This document shows positions 37,695 through 46,414 of a stretch of 63,661 bases of DNA, piece after piece. The DNA is from a bacterium (lineage in GTDB: Bacteria; Actinomycetota; Acidimicrobiia; Acidimicrobiales; Bin134), in the NCBI GenBank assembly GCA_026708015.1, contig JAPOVT010000061.1:1-63661 (forward strand), given 5' to 3'. Position numbers and translations under genes: made by a program. The notes beneath the pieces were generated by a model. The model did not search any database and was not told where the DNA came from. It saw nothing but the letters and a program-made list of their open reading frames with translations. Every line of letters starts with the position of its first letter. Position 1 is the first letter of the stretch.

Positions 37695-38321
37695 ATGATG
37701 TGGGGGACGATGGTGCTCATCGTGGCCTTTGCGGCCGGCGCGGTTCCCTTCTCCTACATGATTGCCCATTCGCTGGCCCGAACCGACCTTCGCCAAGTGG
37801 GCACCGGAACAGTCTCGGGAACCGGCCTGTACCGGGTTGCCGGCTTCATCCCCTTGGTCGTGGGAGGCCTCTGCGATGTGGGCAAGGGGGCACTTGGACC
37901 GTTCTTGGCCGGTGACCGCTGGCTGCTGATGGCGTTCGCTGGTGCCGTGTCGGTGATCGGCCATAACTGGTCGATGTTCCTCAATGGTGCAGGCGGCCGA
38001 GGGCTCTCACCGGCATTGGGGGCGTTCGCGGTAATCGCCTGGCCCGCGGCCCTGTTCTTGCTCGGCGGGCTAGCCCTGGGCCGCATCTTGCGTCATACCG
38101 GGCTGGTGGTGTTCATCACCATGCCCGCTCTGCCCCCATTCATGCTCCTGGTGGCCGACGGCCAAGCCGCCATCGCCACCACCGTGATCATCATCCCCAT
38201 ATTGATTAAGCGCGTTCTGGGAAATAAGCCGCTGCCAGCCCCCAATCGCCTGAAGGCCGCCGCCCATCGACTGGTCTTCGACAACGACAGCTGGGTCGGA
38301 GCTACCCCCAGCAACCCTTGA
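37695..38321 (+). CDS. PlsY-like glycerol-3-phosphate acyltransferase family membrane protein
   Basis: 208 aa from ATG 37695; a GTG at 37656 would add 13 polar residues. Membrane protein with about five spans. PlsY-like features: GAVPFSYMIA, LCDVGKGALGPFLA, and GHNWSMFLNGAGGRGLSPALG, which resembles the GHxFPxFxxxKGGKG motif. The first PlsY loop, normally GSGNxGATN, reads VGTGTVSGTGLYR here. It may therefore be a paralogue with other substrates, not the main PlsY. Confidence 0.7.
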   Translation: MMWGTMVLIVAFAAGAVPFSYMIAHSLARTDLRQVGTGTVSGTGLYRVAGFIPLVVGGLCDVGKGALGPFLAGDRWLLMAFAGAVSVIGHNWSMFLNGAGGRGLSPALGAFAVIAWPAALFLLGGLALGRILRHTGLVVFITMPALPPFMLLVADGQAAIATTVIIIPILIKRVLGNKPLPAPNRLKAAAHRLVFDNDSWVGATPSNP

Positions 38322-38358
38322 TTCTTGTAGTCCTCGCCGGTCTACTGACCCGAGAACC

Positions 38359-39621
38359 TTGAGCCTTCGCACCCAGGTCGGCTTTCGTCGTCTTCTCGTC
38401 GGACAGGGTGCGTCCGCGCTCGGCGACTGGATGGGCACCTTCGCCCTCATGGCGCTGGTAGACCATTTGAGCGACTCCGCCGCCGCGGTGGGCGGCATTC
38501 TCGCCTTCCGGCTCATTCCCGCGGCCCTGGGCGGGACGCTGGCCGCCAAGCTGGTGAACCGATGGGATCGGCGGCGGACCATGATCACCATGGATCTGCT
38601 GCGAGCCGGGATGATCGCGGTGGTCCCCTTTGTGCAAGAGCTGTGGTGGGTGTACTTGTGGGCGTTCGCACTGGAGGCCCCCAGCGTGGTGTTTTTGGCC
38701 TCTCGAGACTCCTCCGTCCCCGATCTGGTGGACGAGTCCGACCTGCCGCTGGCCAATGCCGCCATGATGGGATCGTCGTACGGCAACATCCCGATTGGCG
38801 CGGGCCTGTTCGCCGCGTTCGCCGCGCTTCCACTCGACGATGGCTGGCTGGGATCGCATCCCTACGCCCTCGTCTTCTGGATCGACGCGCTCACCTTCGG
38901 TATTTCCGCCTTTTTCATCGCCCGAGCCTTAGGTGGACTTCAAAGTCGGGAACCCTCCCCTCAGGCAACCCCGGACCGCGCCGCTATCTCTGACAGCGAA
39001 ATATCCATTTCCCCCAGTCGGCTGCGCGATGCCTGGTCGGTGCCGCTGGTGCGCAGGGTTTTACCCGCCACCGCTGCCGCCGCCGTTGGGCTGGGAGCCC
39101 TGTTCTCGCTGGGCATCAAGCTGGTGCAAGAGGAGTTGGAGGCGTCCGACATCGAATATGGCGTGCTCATCGTGTTGTTCGGCGCTGGAGCGGGTATTGG
39201 CCTCGCGCTCACCCATAGGTCTCGCCATGTGGATTTGCTGGTCCTCACCCGAAGGGGAGCGCTGGCTATGGGGGCGTTGGTGGCGCTGATGAGCCAGAGT
39301 CCGACGGTGTGGCTGACCTTCCTCGGCGCTGCCGGGTTCGGGGCCGGGGCCACCGTGGCCCTGACGTCGGGGATGAGCGCGCTCCAAGCCCAGATTCCCC
39401 GAGAAGAGGAACGGGTGCTGGCCTTCTCGGCCTTCCACGTGGTGATCCGCATCGGGCTGGGAGCGGCCGCGCTGGGGGCGGGAGCCATCGGCGACGGGCT
39501 GAACGGGGCCGGACTGCCCGGCACCCGGTCGGTTCTGCTGGCATCGGGCCTGCTGGTGCTGGCCTCGGCCGCCACCGTCCGGCCGATTCTCGACGTCGAT
39601 GTCGAAAAGGCCCGCGAGTGA
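38359..39621 (+). CDS. Major facilitator superfamily transporter
   Basis: 420 aa, TTG start. About 12 hydrophobic spans; the loop 2-3 motif is NRWDRRRTMI and the N terminus (FRRLLVGQGASALGDWMG) matches the MFS_3/enterobactin-exporter-like group of actinobacteria. A polar central loop lies at about residues 195-225. Substrate unknown; drug or siderophore export is common in the group. Its stop overlaps the DegV gene start (GTGA). Confidence 0.85.
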   Translation: MSLRTQVGFRRLLVGQGASALGDWMGTFALMALVDHLSDSAAAVGGILAFRLIPAALGGTLAAKLVNRWDRRRTMITMDLLRAGMIAVVPFVQELWWVYLWAFALEAPSVVFLASRDSSVPDLVDESDLPLANAAMMGSSYGNIPIGAGLFAAFAALPLDDGWLGSHPYALVFWIDALTFGISAFFIARALGGLQSREPSPQATPDRAAISDSEISISPSRLRDAWSVPLVRRVLPATAAAAVGLGALFSLGIKLVQEELEASDIEYGVLIVLFGAGAGIGLALTHRSRHVDLLVLTRRGALAMGALVALMSQSPTVWLTFLGAAGFGAGATVALTSGMSALQAQIPREEERVLAFSAFHVVIRIGLGAAALGAGAIGDGLNGAGLPGTRSVLLASGLLVLASAATVRPILDVDVEKARE

Positions 39622-40442
39622 CCGTCGGCATCGTCACCGACAGCACCGCGGCGCTCCCAGAGGAGGTGCGGGCAGCCTGGGACATCGCAGTGGTCCCGCT
39701 CATGATCACCGTGGACGGCCGAACAGTGGCCGACGGTGAGATCGATACTGCGGAGATCCTGGCCGCCAAGACCCACTCGTCATCGGGCCCGTCGCCGGGC
39801 GCGTTCGTTCAGGCGATCGCCGGTCAAGACCAGGGCGACGGTGTCGTGGTTGTGACGGTGACGTCCACCCTGAGCATCACCAATCAATCAGCGGTTCTGG
39901 CCTCCAAGAGCGCGGCTGGGCCGGTGGCTGTGGTGGACAGCCGAACCGCAGCCGGTGGCCAAGGACTGGTGACGGTGGCTGCGGCCCGAGCTGCCCGGGC
40001 CGGTGCGACGCTGGACGAGGTTGTGGCCAGGGCTAAGACTGTGGCTAGGCAGGTAAAGCTTGTGGGGGCGCTGGCCAACCTCGACCAGCTGATCCGCAGC
40101 GGCCGCGTGCCCGGCCTGGCCGGCCGAGCTGGGAACCTGATCGGGCTGCGCCCCATGTTCGACATTCAGGATGGGGCCATTGGACGCCTTCGCCCCGCGC
40201 TCAGCGACGAGGCCGCCCACCAGCGCATCCTGGGCCTTTGGCGGCGGACCCGGCCTTCTGACGGCGATGCCCAACTACATCTGGTCAGCCTCCACGCCGA
40301 GGTTCCCGAACGGGCCATTGATCTGCTCGACGCCGTCAATGCCGAGGTGTCTCCTACCGACGCCTTCATCAGCCAATTCGGCCAAGCAATGATGATCAAC
40401 TCCGGGACAGGAGTTCGCGGCCTGGCCTGGTATTGGGACTAA
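39618..40442 (+). CDS. DegV family fatty-acid-binding protein
   Basis: 274 aa from GTG 39618. MTVGIVTDSTAALPEEV and VVPLMITVDGRTVADGEI are the DegV N terminus; SSSGPSPGAF and VVDSRTAAGGQGL line the fatty-acid pocket; GLRPMFDIQDG and NSGTGVRGLAWYWD end the protein. Related FakB proteins present fatty acids to the kinase FakA; no fakA is visible here. The frame is open far upstream but that part lies inside the MFS gene. Confidence 0.9.
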   Translation: MTVGIVTDSTAALPEEVRAAWDIAVVPLMITVDGRTVADGEIDTAEILAAKTHSSSGPSPGAFVQAIAGQDQGDGVVVVTVTSTLSITNQSAVLASKSAAGPVAVVDSRTAAGGQGLVTVAAARAARAGATLDEVVARAKTVARQVKLVGALANLDQLIRSGRVPGLAGRAGNLIGLRPMFDIQDGAIGRLRPALSDEAAHQRILGLWRRTRPSDGDAQLHLVSLHAEVPERAIDLLDAVNAEVSPTDAFISQFGQAMMINSGTGVRGLAWYWD

Positions 40443-40871
40443 TCAGAGCCCAGGTACGGTTTCAGGGGCGGGCGCCCATTCGCCCAAGTCGGGCACCATC
40501 TGGCGGGACACGTAGCGCCACCGCCCATCCTCTTTGCGCAGCTGGTCGCGGTACACGCCGGTGATGGCCAGCTCTCGCGGCTGGCCGGGAGGAGCGGTGT
40601 AGTACACCTCCAAGTACACCGAAGCCACCGCTTCCTCGCCTTCCCCGTCGATGGACAGATTGCTGATCACATGGCGGGTAGCCGGATTGATCGTCGCCGC
40701 GAACGCGGCCAAGTCCTCGTGTCCCTTCACCCCTTCGGGCATGCCGAATTCCAGTATGCCGTCGGGTACGAATAGCTGGGCCCATGCCTCAGCAGAACCG
40801 CTGTCGATCAGGTGGTTGTAGTCGGCGGCCAGCTTCTGGATGGCCAGGATGTCTTCAACGGGAAGTGCCAT
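40443..40871 (-). CDS. SnoaL/NTF2-like protein
   Basis: 142 aa. IQKLAADYNHLIDSGSAEAWAQLF and ATRHVISNLSIDGEGEEA follow the SnoaL_4 pattern, and WRYVSRQMVPDLGEW closes it. Third such protein in the window. Convergent with degV, stops adjacent. Function unknown. Confidence 0.82.
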   Translation of the reverse strand: MALPVEDILAIQKLAADYNHLIDSGSAEAWAQLFVPDGILEFGMPEGVKGHEDLAAFAATINPATRHVISNLSIDGEGEEAVASVYLEVYYTAPPGQPRELAITGVYRDQLRKEDGRWRYVSRQMVPDLGEWAPAPETVPGL

Positions 40872-40919
40872 GGCCCAATCTTGGCAAGAACAAGCCCGCT
40901 CAGCGAATACCGGGGTTGA

Positions 40920-41861
40920 TCAATCTTTGGCGTACACCTCGGCGGCGCCCTCTCCGGAGGGTGTGCGGGTGAGTATCTCGGCACCGCTTTCAGTGCAGAG
41001 CAAGGTGTGCTCGAACTGGGCGCTGCGTCGCTGGTCGGCAGTAACCGCGGTCCACTGGTCGTCCCACAGGTAGAGATCGGGGGAACCCAGCGTGAGCATC
41101 GGCTCGATGGTGAACGTCATTCCGGTTTCCAGCGGTGTGTTGTGACTGCGTTCGTAGTAGTGGGGGATCTGCAACCCGGAGTGAAACTCGGTGCCCACTC
41201 CGTGGCCGATGAACTCTCGCACTACCCCAAGCCGATGGGCTCGGGCATGGGTTTCGATGGCCCGGCCGATGGCGTTCACCGCCGCTCCGTTCCGAACCGC
41301 GCCGATGCCCAGGTACATGGCGTCCCGGGTCTCCCGAACCAGCAAGCGGGAGTGGTCGTCCACCTCGCCGACCTCGAATGTCACCGAGGTGTCACCGTGG
41401 ACACCGTCGAGGAACACGGTGACATCGATGTTGACGATGTCGCCGTCGGCCAGCGCCCGGCTATCGGGGATGCCGTGGCAGATGACCTCGTTGATCGACG
41501 TACACACCGACTTGGGATAGCCCCGGTAGTTGAGGGGGCTGGGATAGGCTCCCCGGCGCACGATCTCCTCGTGGACTTGGGAGTCGATGCTGTCGGTGGT
41601 CACCCCAGGTGCCACCAATTCTCCGGCAAAGAGCAGCACTTCCGCGGCCATTTGTCCGGCCTTGCGCATCGCGTCGATCTCGGCAGCGCTGCGCACCGCC
41701 GAGGAATTCGGGTGACCGGGCTCCCCCGAACGGGCATACGGAGGACGCTCGATGTGGCTGGGCACCCGACGGCGGGGACCGATGAGCCCCGGTCTCACTG
41801 GCGGGTCAGAAACCGGCACCCGCTCCAACGTCGCCACTCGCGACCGCTTGCGCTTTGCCAT
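40920..41861 (-). CDS. map: Methionine aminopeptidase, type I
   Basis: 313 aa. Removes the N-terminal Met. Metal ligands are seen in order: CTSINEVICHGIPD (His site), DGDIVNIDVTVFLDGVHGDTSVTF (two Asp), FIGHGVGTEFHSG (His), FTIEPML (Glu) and QFEHTLLC (Glu). An N-terminal extension of about 50 basic, Pro-rich residues (RKRSRVATLERV) resembles the linker of longer actinobacterial MetAPs. Its start is only 16 bp from that of the divergent HhH gene. Confidence 0.93.
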   Translation of the reverse strand: MAKRKRSRVATLERVPVSDPPVRPGLIGPRRRVPSHIERPPYARSGEPGHPNSSAVRSAAEIDAMRKAGQMAAEVLLFAGELVAPGVTTDSIDSQVHEEIVRRGAYPSPLNYRGYPKSVCTSINEVICHGIPDSRALADGDIVNIDVTVFLDGVHGDTSVTFEVGEVDDHSRLLVRETRDAMYLGIGAVRNGAAVNAIGRAIETHARAHRLGVVREFIGHGVGTEFHSGLQIPHYYERSHNTPLETGMTFTIEPMLTLGSPDLYLWDDQWTAVTADQRRSAQFEHTLLCTESGAEILTRTPSGEGAAEVYAKD

Positions 41862-41877
41862 CGCCGACTAATGTTAG

Positions 41878-42246
41878 TTGTGCAACGATTGGACCTTGGC
41901 AGTCCTACATGACCTTGGGCTCAGAAAGGCGCTAGCGGAGCGGCTAGTGGAGGCGGGGATCAATACCGTTGAAGAGCTAGCGTGCTGGAATCGGCGTGAG
42001 TTGGGTTCGATACCGGGAGTCGGTGACAAGAGCCTTGACAGGATCGAAGAGGCCCTTGAGGTAGTTGGGCTAGCGCTCGCTGACGACCCCCTGGCTCCGT
42101 ACGTATGCGTTCGGGAGGGGCGCGCAGCGTGGGACGTACGGCTCTGTTCGTTTCATCTATGTGAGTCGTGTGTGGCTGGATGGACGGTTAGTGCCTTTCG
42201 GGGGGAGCCACCGGTGTTCGATGCAACGGTCTTGTATCGAACTTAA
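41878..42246 (+). CDS. Helix-hairpin-helix (RpoA C-terminal-like) protein
   Basis: 122 aa from TTG 41878 (a later TTG at 41896 is possible). Residues 10-62 hold two HhH motifs (LGLRKALAERLVEAGINTVE and LGSIPGVGDKSLDRIEEAL), the fold of the RNA polymerase alpha C-terminal domain and of many DNA-binding proteins. The C-terminal half has four Cys (YVCVREG, LCSFHLCESCVAG), perhaps a metal site. Codon use is less GC-rich than in the neighbours. It starts a small islet with a DNA methyltransferase. Confidence 0.65.
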   Translation: MCNDWTLAVLHDLGLRKALAERLVEAGINTVEELACWNRRELGSIPGVGDKSLDRIEEALEVVGLALADDPLAPYVCVREGRAAWDVRLCSFHLCESCVAGWTVSAFRGEPPVFDATVLYRT

Positions 42247-42292
42247 GACGGGTCGCAGTCATCTCGGAGGATGGGCTCCCGTTGGGGCCAAG

Positions 42293-42634
42293 ATGGCTAC
42301 GTTCCAACTCGACCATGGCGACTGCGACGACATCAGCGAAGTTGCGACCTCCGATGGAATTGTTGTCTACCTCTTCCACGCCCAGGTCATCGACCGAGCC
42401 GAGCCACCCACGACTCGGTTCGAAGCAGTCGGTCTTTGGTGGATTGACCCGTTCAGCTTCAGCGAGAGCTACAAGACCAGCCAGACACGCCCACGGGAAA
42501 CCAAGACCGCTGCCTACTACTTGACCGATCGATTCAGGCCATTCGACGAGCTTGAGGAACACTGGCGATCCGGGGAAATGGCTAGCGTGCGGGAGAGGTT
42601 TGGCCAACACGGTCAACCTCCTTTTTACCGCTGA
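42293..42634 (+). CDS. Hypothetical protein in the methyltransferase islet
   Basis: 113 aa from ATG 42293; the frame is open back to a GTG at 42161, which would overlap the HhH gene. Acidic, aromatic-rich (GLWWIDPFSFSESY, KTAAYYLTDRF, FDELEEHW), no signal peptide or span. Not recognised. Its last 50 bases overlap the 3' end of the methyltransferase on the other strand. Confidence 0.5.
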   Translation: MATFQLDHGDCDDISEVATSDGIVVYLFHAQVIDRAEPPTTRFEAVGLWWIDPFSFSESYKTSQTRPRETKTAAYYLTDRFRPFDELEEHWRSGEMASVRERFGQHGQPPFYR

Positions 42635-44138
42635 CGCCAACAGCGGCGGCATAGTTGCGAATCCACTCGTGGCAGGCTTCGTGAGGGCATGGCGCCGAGC
42701 CGAACTCCTCAAGAGTGGCCCGGTCGGGAATGCGGAGACGGCGTAGGTCGGTTGCATTGACCTGGGTATGCCCACTGAACGACCGGAAATAGACGTCAAC
42801 CAGCTCGTGATTGAGGAAGGCAGCCAGCCCAATTGCTAGCTGGCGTCCAAGAGGCCTTCCCTGGCAGTGCAGATAGTTGACATGATTCTCGATCCCGAAT
42901 CTTGAACACTCCGGAAACGCATCAGCCAACAGGGGGCCAGCAACAATCCGACGGCGTTCTTCCTTGCTGCTAAAACGCTTGACGAGTACGTAGTTTCCTC
43001 GCGGCGTCAAGAGAGATGCAGTCTCCTCCACGTCGTCAATGGCGATTGGCTTGTTGCCTGAGCCCGGCCAAGAAATACCCCTAGTGTCCACCGATGATGG
43101 GTACAGCAATGGGACTGATCCAGGCCTGTCTTCGGCTCGCAGCCACCGGCGCGCCCGAAAATCCACCACCGGACCTGTAGACGCATCGACCCCAATAGTC
43201 TCAAGCGTCGCGGGAAGTTCGTGCATGAGGGCTGCCGCACCGGCTGCGACCTCAGATTCGGCGACATGTATGACGACATCACGATCTCCCGGAAATACAA
43301 CCTCCTCAGAAGGGACGGCTCTTTCAGTCACAGGTCCACCAGGGTCCCCTACTTGCACTCGGACCATCTCTGGCTGTGCTCCGCCTCTTACCAAATGAGT
43401 GATGGCGTTCTCCTGAAGTACGTCCTGATCTGCAAATGCACACATCCTGCTCTCGAAAACCCGGATCGAAGACAATCCGTTCTGGCCAAGCAAGGCCCTC
43501 CGGAACCTCTTGAAATAGGGGCCGTTGCAAAAGCTTCGCGGGGTAATCGCAACCATCTCACCGCCAACCTTGAGCAAAGCAGAAGCAGCAAGCATGAATG
43601 CGGCATAGAGGTTCGGAACCGGCGCTCCTAGCCGTTCGGCCAACGCTCGCTCGTTGGAGGACGAAGAGAGCTTGGCGTAGGGGGGGTTGAGAATCGCATG
43701 AGTGGCTGTTGCCCCATGAGATGACAACCCAGCAGACTTCTGCGCGGCCCTCTGAAGAAAGTCCTCATCTAGGACTTCGAACTCAAATGGTATGCCCTCT
43801 TCGTCATACCGCTCTGATACAACGGCGAGTGCCTGCTTTGACTTAATGGCAAGCTCTGGATCCACTTCCCAGGCTAGGACGCGCATCGATGCCGGACGCC
43901 CACCACTAGAAAGCGCAATGAGCGCAGCGACCGCACCGAGGGTGCCTGCACCTGCACCCGCATCAACCAACTCCACATCGCCACGCCAATCGGAGAACAT
44001 CTCCGCTAGCAACCGGGCAACAGGAACGGGTGTGAGCACCTGACCAAGGTCCTTGCGGTACTCCGGATGGACCTCAGCAACAGCAGCTCGTCGGATGTCC
44101 TCCAATTCGTCCCAGACCGTTTCGATACCAGTCAACAT
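42582..44138 (-). CDS. N6-adenine DNA methyltransferase (Eco57I-like)
   Basis: 518 aa from ATG 44138 (a start at 44168 would add 10 residues). Class I MTase order: TPVPVARLLAEMF, SAM motif LVDAGAGAGTLGAV, then the catalytic ILNPPYAKL, and GGEMVAITPRSFCNGPYF. The C-terminal 250 residues would be the target-recognition part (NYVLVKRFSSKEERRRI, FGIENHVNYLHCQGRPLG). No restriction endonuclease gene is adjacent, so it is an orphan methyltransferase, or its partner is an unrecognised neighbour. Lower GC than the flanks suggests transfer. Confidence 0.88.
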   Translation of the reverse strand: MLTGIETVWDELEDIRRAAVAEVHPEYRKDLGQVLTPVPVARLLAEMFSDWRGDVELVDAGAGAGTLGAVAALIALSSGGRPASMRVLAWEVDPELAIKSKQALAVVSERYDEEGIPFEFEVLDEDFLQRAAQKSAGLSSHGATATHAILNPPYAKLSSSSNERALAERLGAPVPNLYAAFMLAASALLKVGGEMVAITPRSFCNGPYFKRFRRALLGQNGLSSIRVFESRMCAFADQDVLQENAITHLVRGGAQPEMVRVQVGDPGGPVTERAVPSEEVVFPGDRDVVIHVAESEVAAGAAALMHELPATLETIGVDASTGPVVDFRARRWLRAEDRPGSVPLLYPSSVDTRGISWPGSGNKPIAIDDVEETASLLTPRGNYVLVKRFSSKEERRRIVAGPLLADAFPECSRFGIENHVNYLHCQGRPLGRQLAIGLAAFLNHELVDVYFRSFSGHTQVNATDLRRLRIPDRATLEEFGSAPCPHEACHEWIRNYAAAVGVSGKKEVDRVGQTSPAR

Positions 44139-44227
44139 TACGGCGAAACTACCCACCACCAGCGACAATTCGATTCGCGGAACAACGCGGTGTTCTGGCG
44201 AAACGACGCTCGAGGTTGGCGTCGGGC

Positions 44228-44686
44228 TCAGCGCATGTAGCGGGTGAGGCTCTCCACCACGCAGGCTGGTTTCGGACTGCCCTCGACTTCGACGGTGATG
44301 GTGATTACGGCTTGCACGCCGCCGTTGATCTCGTCGACCGAGCTGAGCTCGGCACCCACCCGAACGCGTGACCCCACTGGGACGGGTGCGGGGAACCTCA
44401 CCTTGTTGACGCCGTAGTTGATGCCCATGGAGATCTGCTCCACGGTGATCAGGCTGGGCAGGAACATGTTGGTCAGCGACAGCGTGAGGTAACCGTGGGC
44501 GATGGTGGCCCCGTAGGGGCTCTCAGTCGCGGCCCGCTCGGGGTCGATGTGGATCCACTGGTGGTCTCCAGTGGCGTCGGCGAACTGGTTTACCCGCTCT
44601 TGGGTGATCTCCATCCAGTCGCTCCACCCCAAGTGCTGGCCAACGGCAGCAGGTAGATCATCGACAGTGGCAAAGGCAGTTCCCAT
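44228..44686 (-). CDS. MaoC-family (R)-specific enoyl-CoA hydratase
   Basis: 152 aa, single hotdog domain. The hydratase motif is ADATGDHQWIHIDPERA with catalytic Asp and His; ATIAHGYLTLSL and VRFPAPVPVGSRVRV are the other family landmarks. Adds water to an enoyl-CoA. Followed 10 bp upstream by the crotonase-like gene in the same direction. Confidence 0.92.
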   Translation of the reverse strand: MGTAFATVDDLPAAVGQHLGWSDWMEITQERVNQFADATGDHQWIHIDPERAATESPYGATIAHGYLTLSLTNMFLPSLITVEQISMGINYGVNKVRFPAPVPVGSRVRVGAELSSVDEINGGVQAVITITVEVEGSPKPACVVESLTRYMR

Positions 44687-44696
44687 AGGCGGGAAG

Positions 44697-45506
44697 TTAG
44701 CTCCCTTGGCGGCCCGACCACGATGGGGAGCGCTTGGTCAGAAACGCGTCCATGCCTTCTTGGGCGTCGTCGGTGGCGGCGTTGGCCGCCATTACCTCCC
44801 GGGTTAGGTCGTAAGCCTCGGGCTCGCCGCAGTCAAGCTGGCGGTAGAAGGCCTGCTTGCCGATGGCGATGGTTTCGTCGCTGAACTGGGTGATCTGGGC
44901 GGCCAGCTTGTCGACCTCGGCCCGCAACTTGTCGGGAGGCACCACCCGATTCACCAAGCCCCACTCGGCGGCGGTGGCCGCGTCGATGGGCTCGCCGGTG
45001 AGCAGCATCTCCATGGCCCGCTTGCGCCCAACTGCCCGGGAAATGGGCACCATCGGGGTGGAACAGAACAGGCCGATGCGCACTCCGGGAGTGGCGAACG
45101 TCGACTCAGAGGAGGCCACCGCCAGATCGCAGGCCGCCACCAGCTGGCAGCCCGCGGCGGTGGCCACTCCGTCTACTTCGGCGATCACCGGCTGGGGCAC
45201 GGCGTGGACAGCGTCCATCAGGTGCGTGCATGCCTCGAACAGGTCGTCGTAGAACTGGGCGTCCCGGTCGACCATCTCCGACAGGTCGTGGCCAGCAGAG
45301 AATGCCGGCCCCTCGGCGGCGATCACGATCGCCCCGACGTCGGTCTTTTCTCCCAACTCGTGCAGCGCATGGGTAAGGCGCTGCATCAGCTCCAGGCTGA
45401 GCGCGTTGCGCCGCTGCGGGTTGGCCAGAGTGACCCGGGCCACCGGCCCCTCAATTTCGATGCTGAACACGCAACTGAGAATACCCGCCTGCGGTGTGCT
45501 ACCCAT
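44697..45506 (-). CDS. Crotonase-fold protein lacking both catalytic glutamates (ECHDC3-like)
   Basis: 269 aa; a GTG 12 codons further in (before FSIEIEG) is an alternative start. Crotonase fold with ANPQRRNALSLELM, the oxyanion loop PAFSAGHDLSEM and GVATAAGCQLVAACD. The two Glu of true hydratases are replaced: Gln in AAGCQL and Gly in ATPGVRIGLF. FCSTPMVPISRAVGRKRAMEML matches the ECHDC3-like branch, whose reaction is not settled. Same operon as the MaoC hydratase. Confidence 0.88.
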   Translation of the reverse strand: MGSTPQAGILSCVFSIEIEGPVARVTLANPQRRNALSLELMQRLTHALHELGEKTDVGAIVIAAEGPAFSAGHDLSEMVDRDAQFYDDLFEACTHLMDAVHAVPQPVIAEVDGVATAAGCQLVAACDLAVASSESTFATPGVRIGLFCSTPMVPISRAVGRKRAMEMLLTGEPIDAATAAEWGLVNRVVPPDKLRAEVDKLAAQITQFSDETIAIGKQAFYRQLDCGEPEAYDLTREVMAANAATDDAQEGMDAFLTKRSPSWSGRQGS

Positions 45507-45511
45507 TGGGC

Positions 45512-46414
45512 ATGGCCGCAGGAGGTGGGACCAAAGCAGTATTGGCGGCGCTCTTCGCCAACCTGGCCATCGCCATTGCCAAGTTCGTGGGCTTCGCCGT
45601 CACCCGCTCAGCCTCCATGCTGGCCGAGGGGGTCCACTCCTGCGCCGATACCGGCAACCAGGCGCTGTTGTTGCTGGGCGGGCGCCTGTCCAAGCGGGAT
45701 CCCACTCCGCGCCACCCGTTCGGCTACGGCCGGGAGCGGTACTTCTGGTCGTTCGTGGTGTCCATCATCTTGTTCACCCTGGGCGCGCTGTTCGCCATCA
45801 ACGAGGGCATCGAGAAAGTGCGCCACCCCCATGAACTGGAATCGCTCTGGGTGGCCATCGGCATTCTGATCTTCGGCATCGTGGTTGAGTCCTTGTCGTT
45901 TCGCACCGCCATCGTGGAGTCCAACAAGGTGCGGGGCAAGCTCTCGTGGGGCACGTTCATCCGGCGATCCCGCACTCCGGAGTTGCCGGTGGTGCTGCTC
46001 GAGGATCTCGGGGCCATGTTCGGCTTGGTGTTCGCACTGATTGCCGTGGTGCTGGCCGAGGTCACCGGCGAGCCTCGCTGGGACGGGGTGGGCACCCTGG
46101 TGATCGGCGTGCTGTTGGGGATCATCGCCATCGTGTTGGCCATCGAGATGAAGAGCCTGCTCATCGGCGAGAGCGCCACCGAGGAAGACCGAAAGCGGCT
46201 GCGGGAGGTACTGGACGATTCGCCGGAAATCGACCGCGTAGTGGACATCCGCACCCAACACCTCGGCCCCGAGGAGCTGCTGGTAGCTGCCGAAGTGGAC
46301 TTCGCCGACCACCTATCGGGCGATCAGATGCCCGCGGCCATAGCCGCGGTGGAAGCTCGCCTGCGCGCCGTCGTCCCCGCCGCCACCCACGTTTACCTGG
46401 AGCCTTCTAGCTAA
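45512..46414 (+). CDS. Cation diffusion facilitator (CDF) family efflux protein
   Basis: 300 aa from ATG 45512. Six spans; metal-site segments LAEGVHSCADTGNQ in TM2 and LLEDLGAMFGL in TM5, and the loop RHPFGYGRERYFW typical of CDF proteins. A soluble C-terminal domain (about 215-300) ends in THVYLEP. Exports Zn, Fe or Mn with proton exchange; the metal cannot be told from this. Divergent from the crotonase-like gene with very short spacing. Confidence 0.9.
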   Translation: MAAGGGTKAVLAALFANLAIAIAKFVGFAVTRSASMLAEGVHSCADTGNQALLLLGGRLSKRDPTPRHPFGYGRERYFWSFVVSIILFTLGALFAINEGIEKVRHPHELESLWVAIGILIFGIVVESLSFRTAIVESNKVRGKLSWGTFIRRSRTPELPVVLLEDLGAMFGLVFALIAVVLAEVTGEPRWDGVGTLVIGVLLGIIAIVLAIEMKSLLIGESATEEDRKRLREVLDDSPEIDRVVDIRTQHLGPEELLVAAEVDFADHLSGDQMPAAIAAVEARLRAVVPAATHVYLEPSS

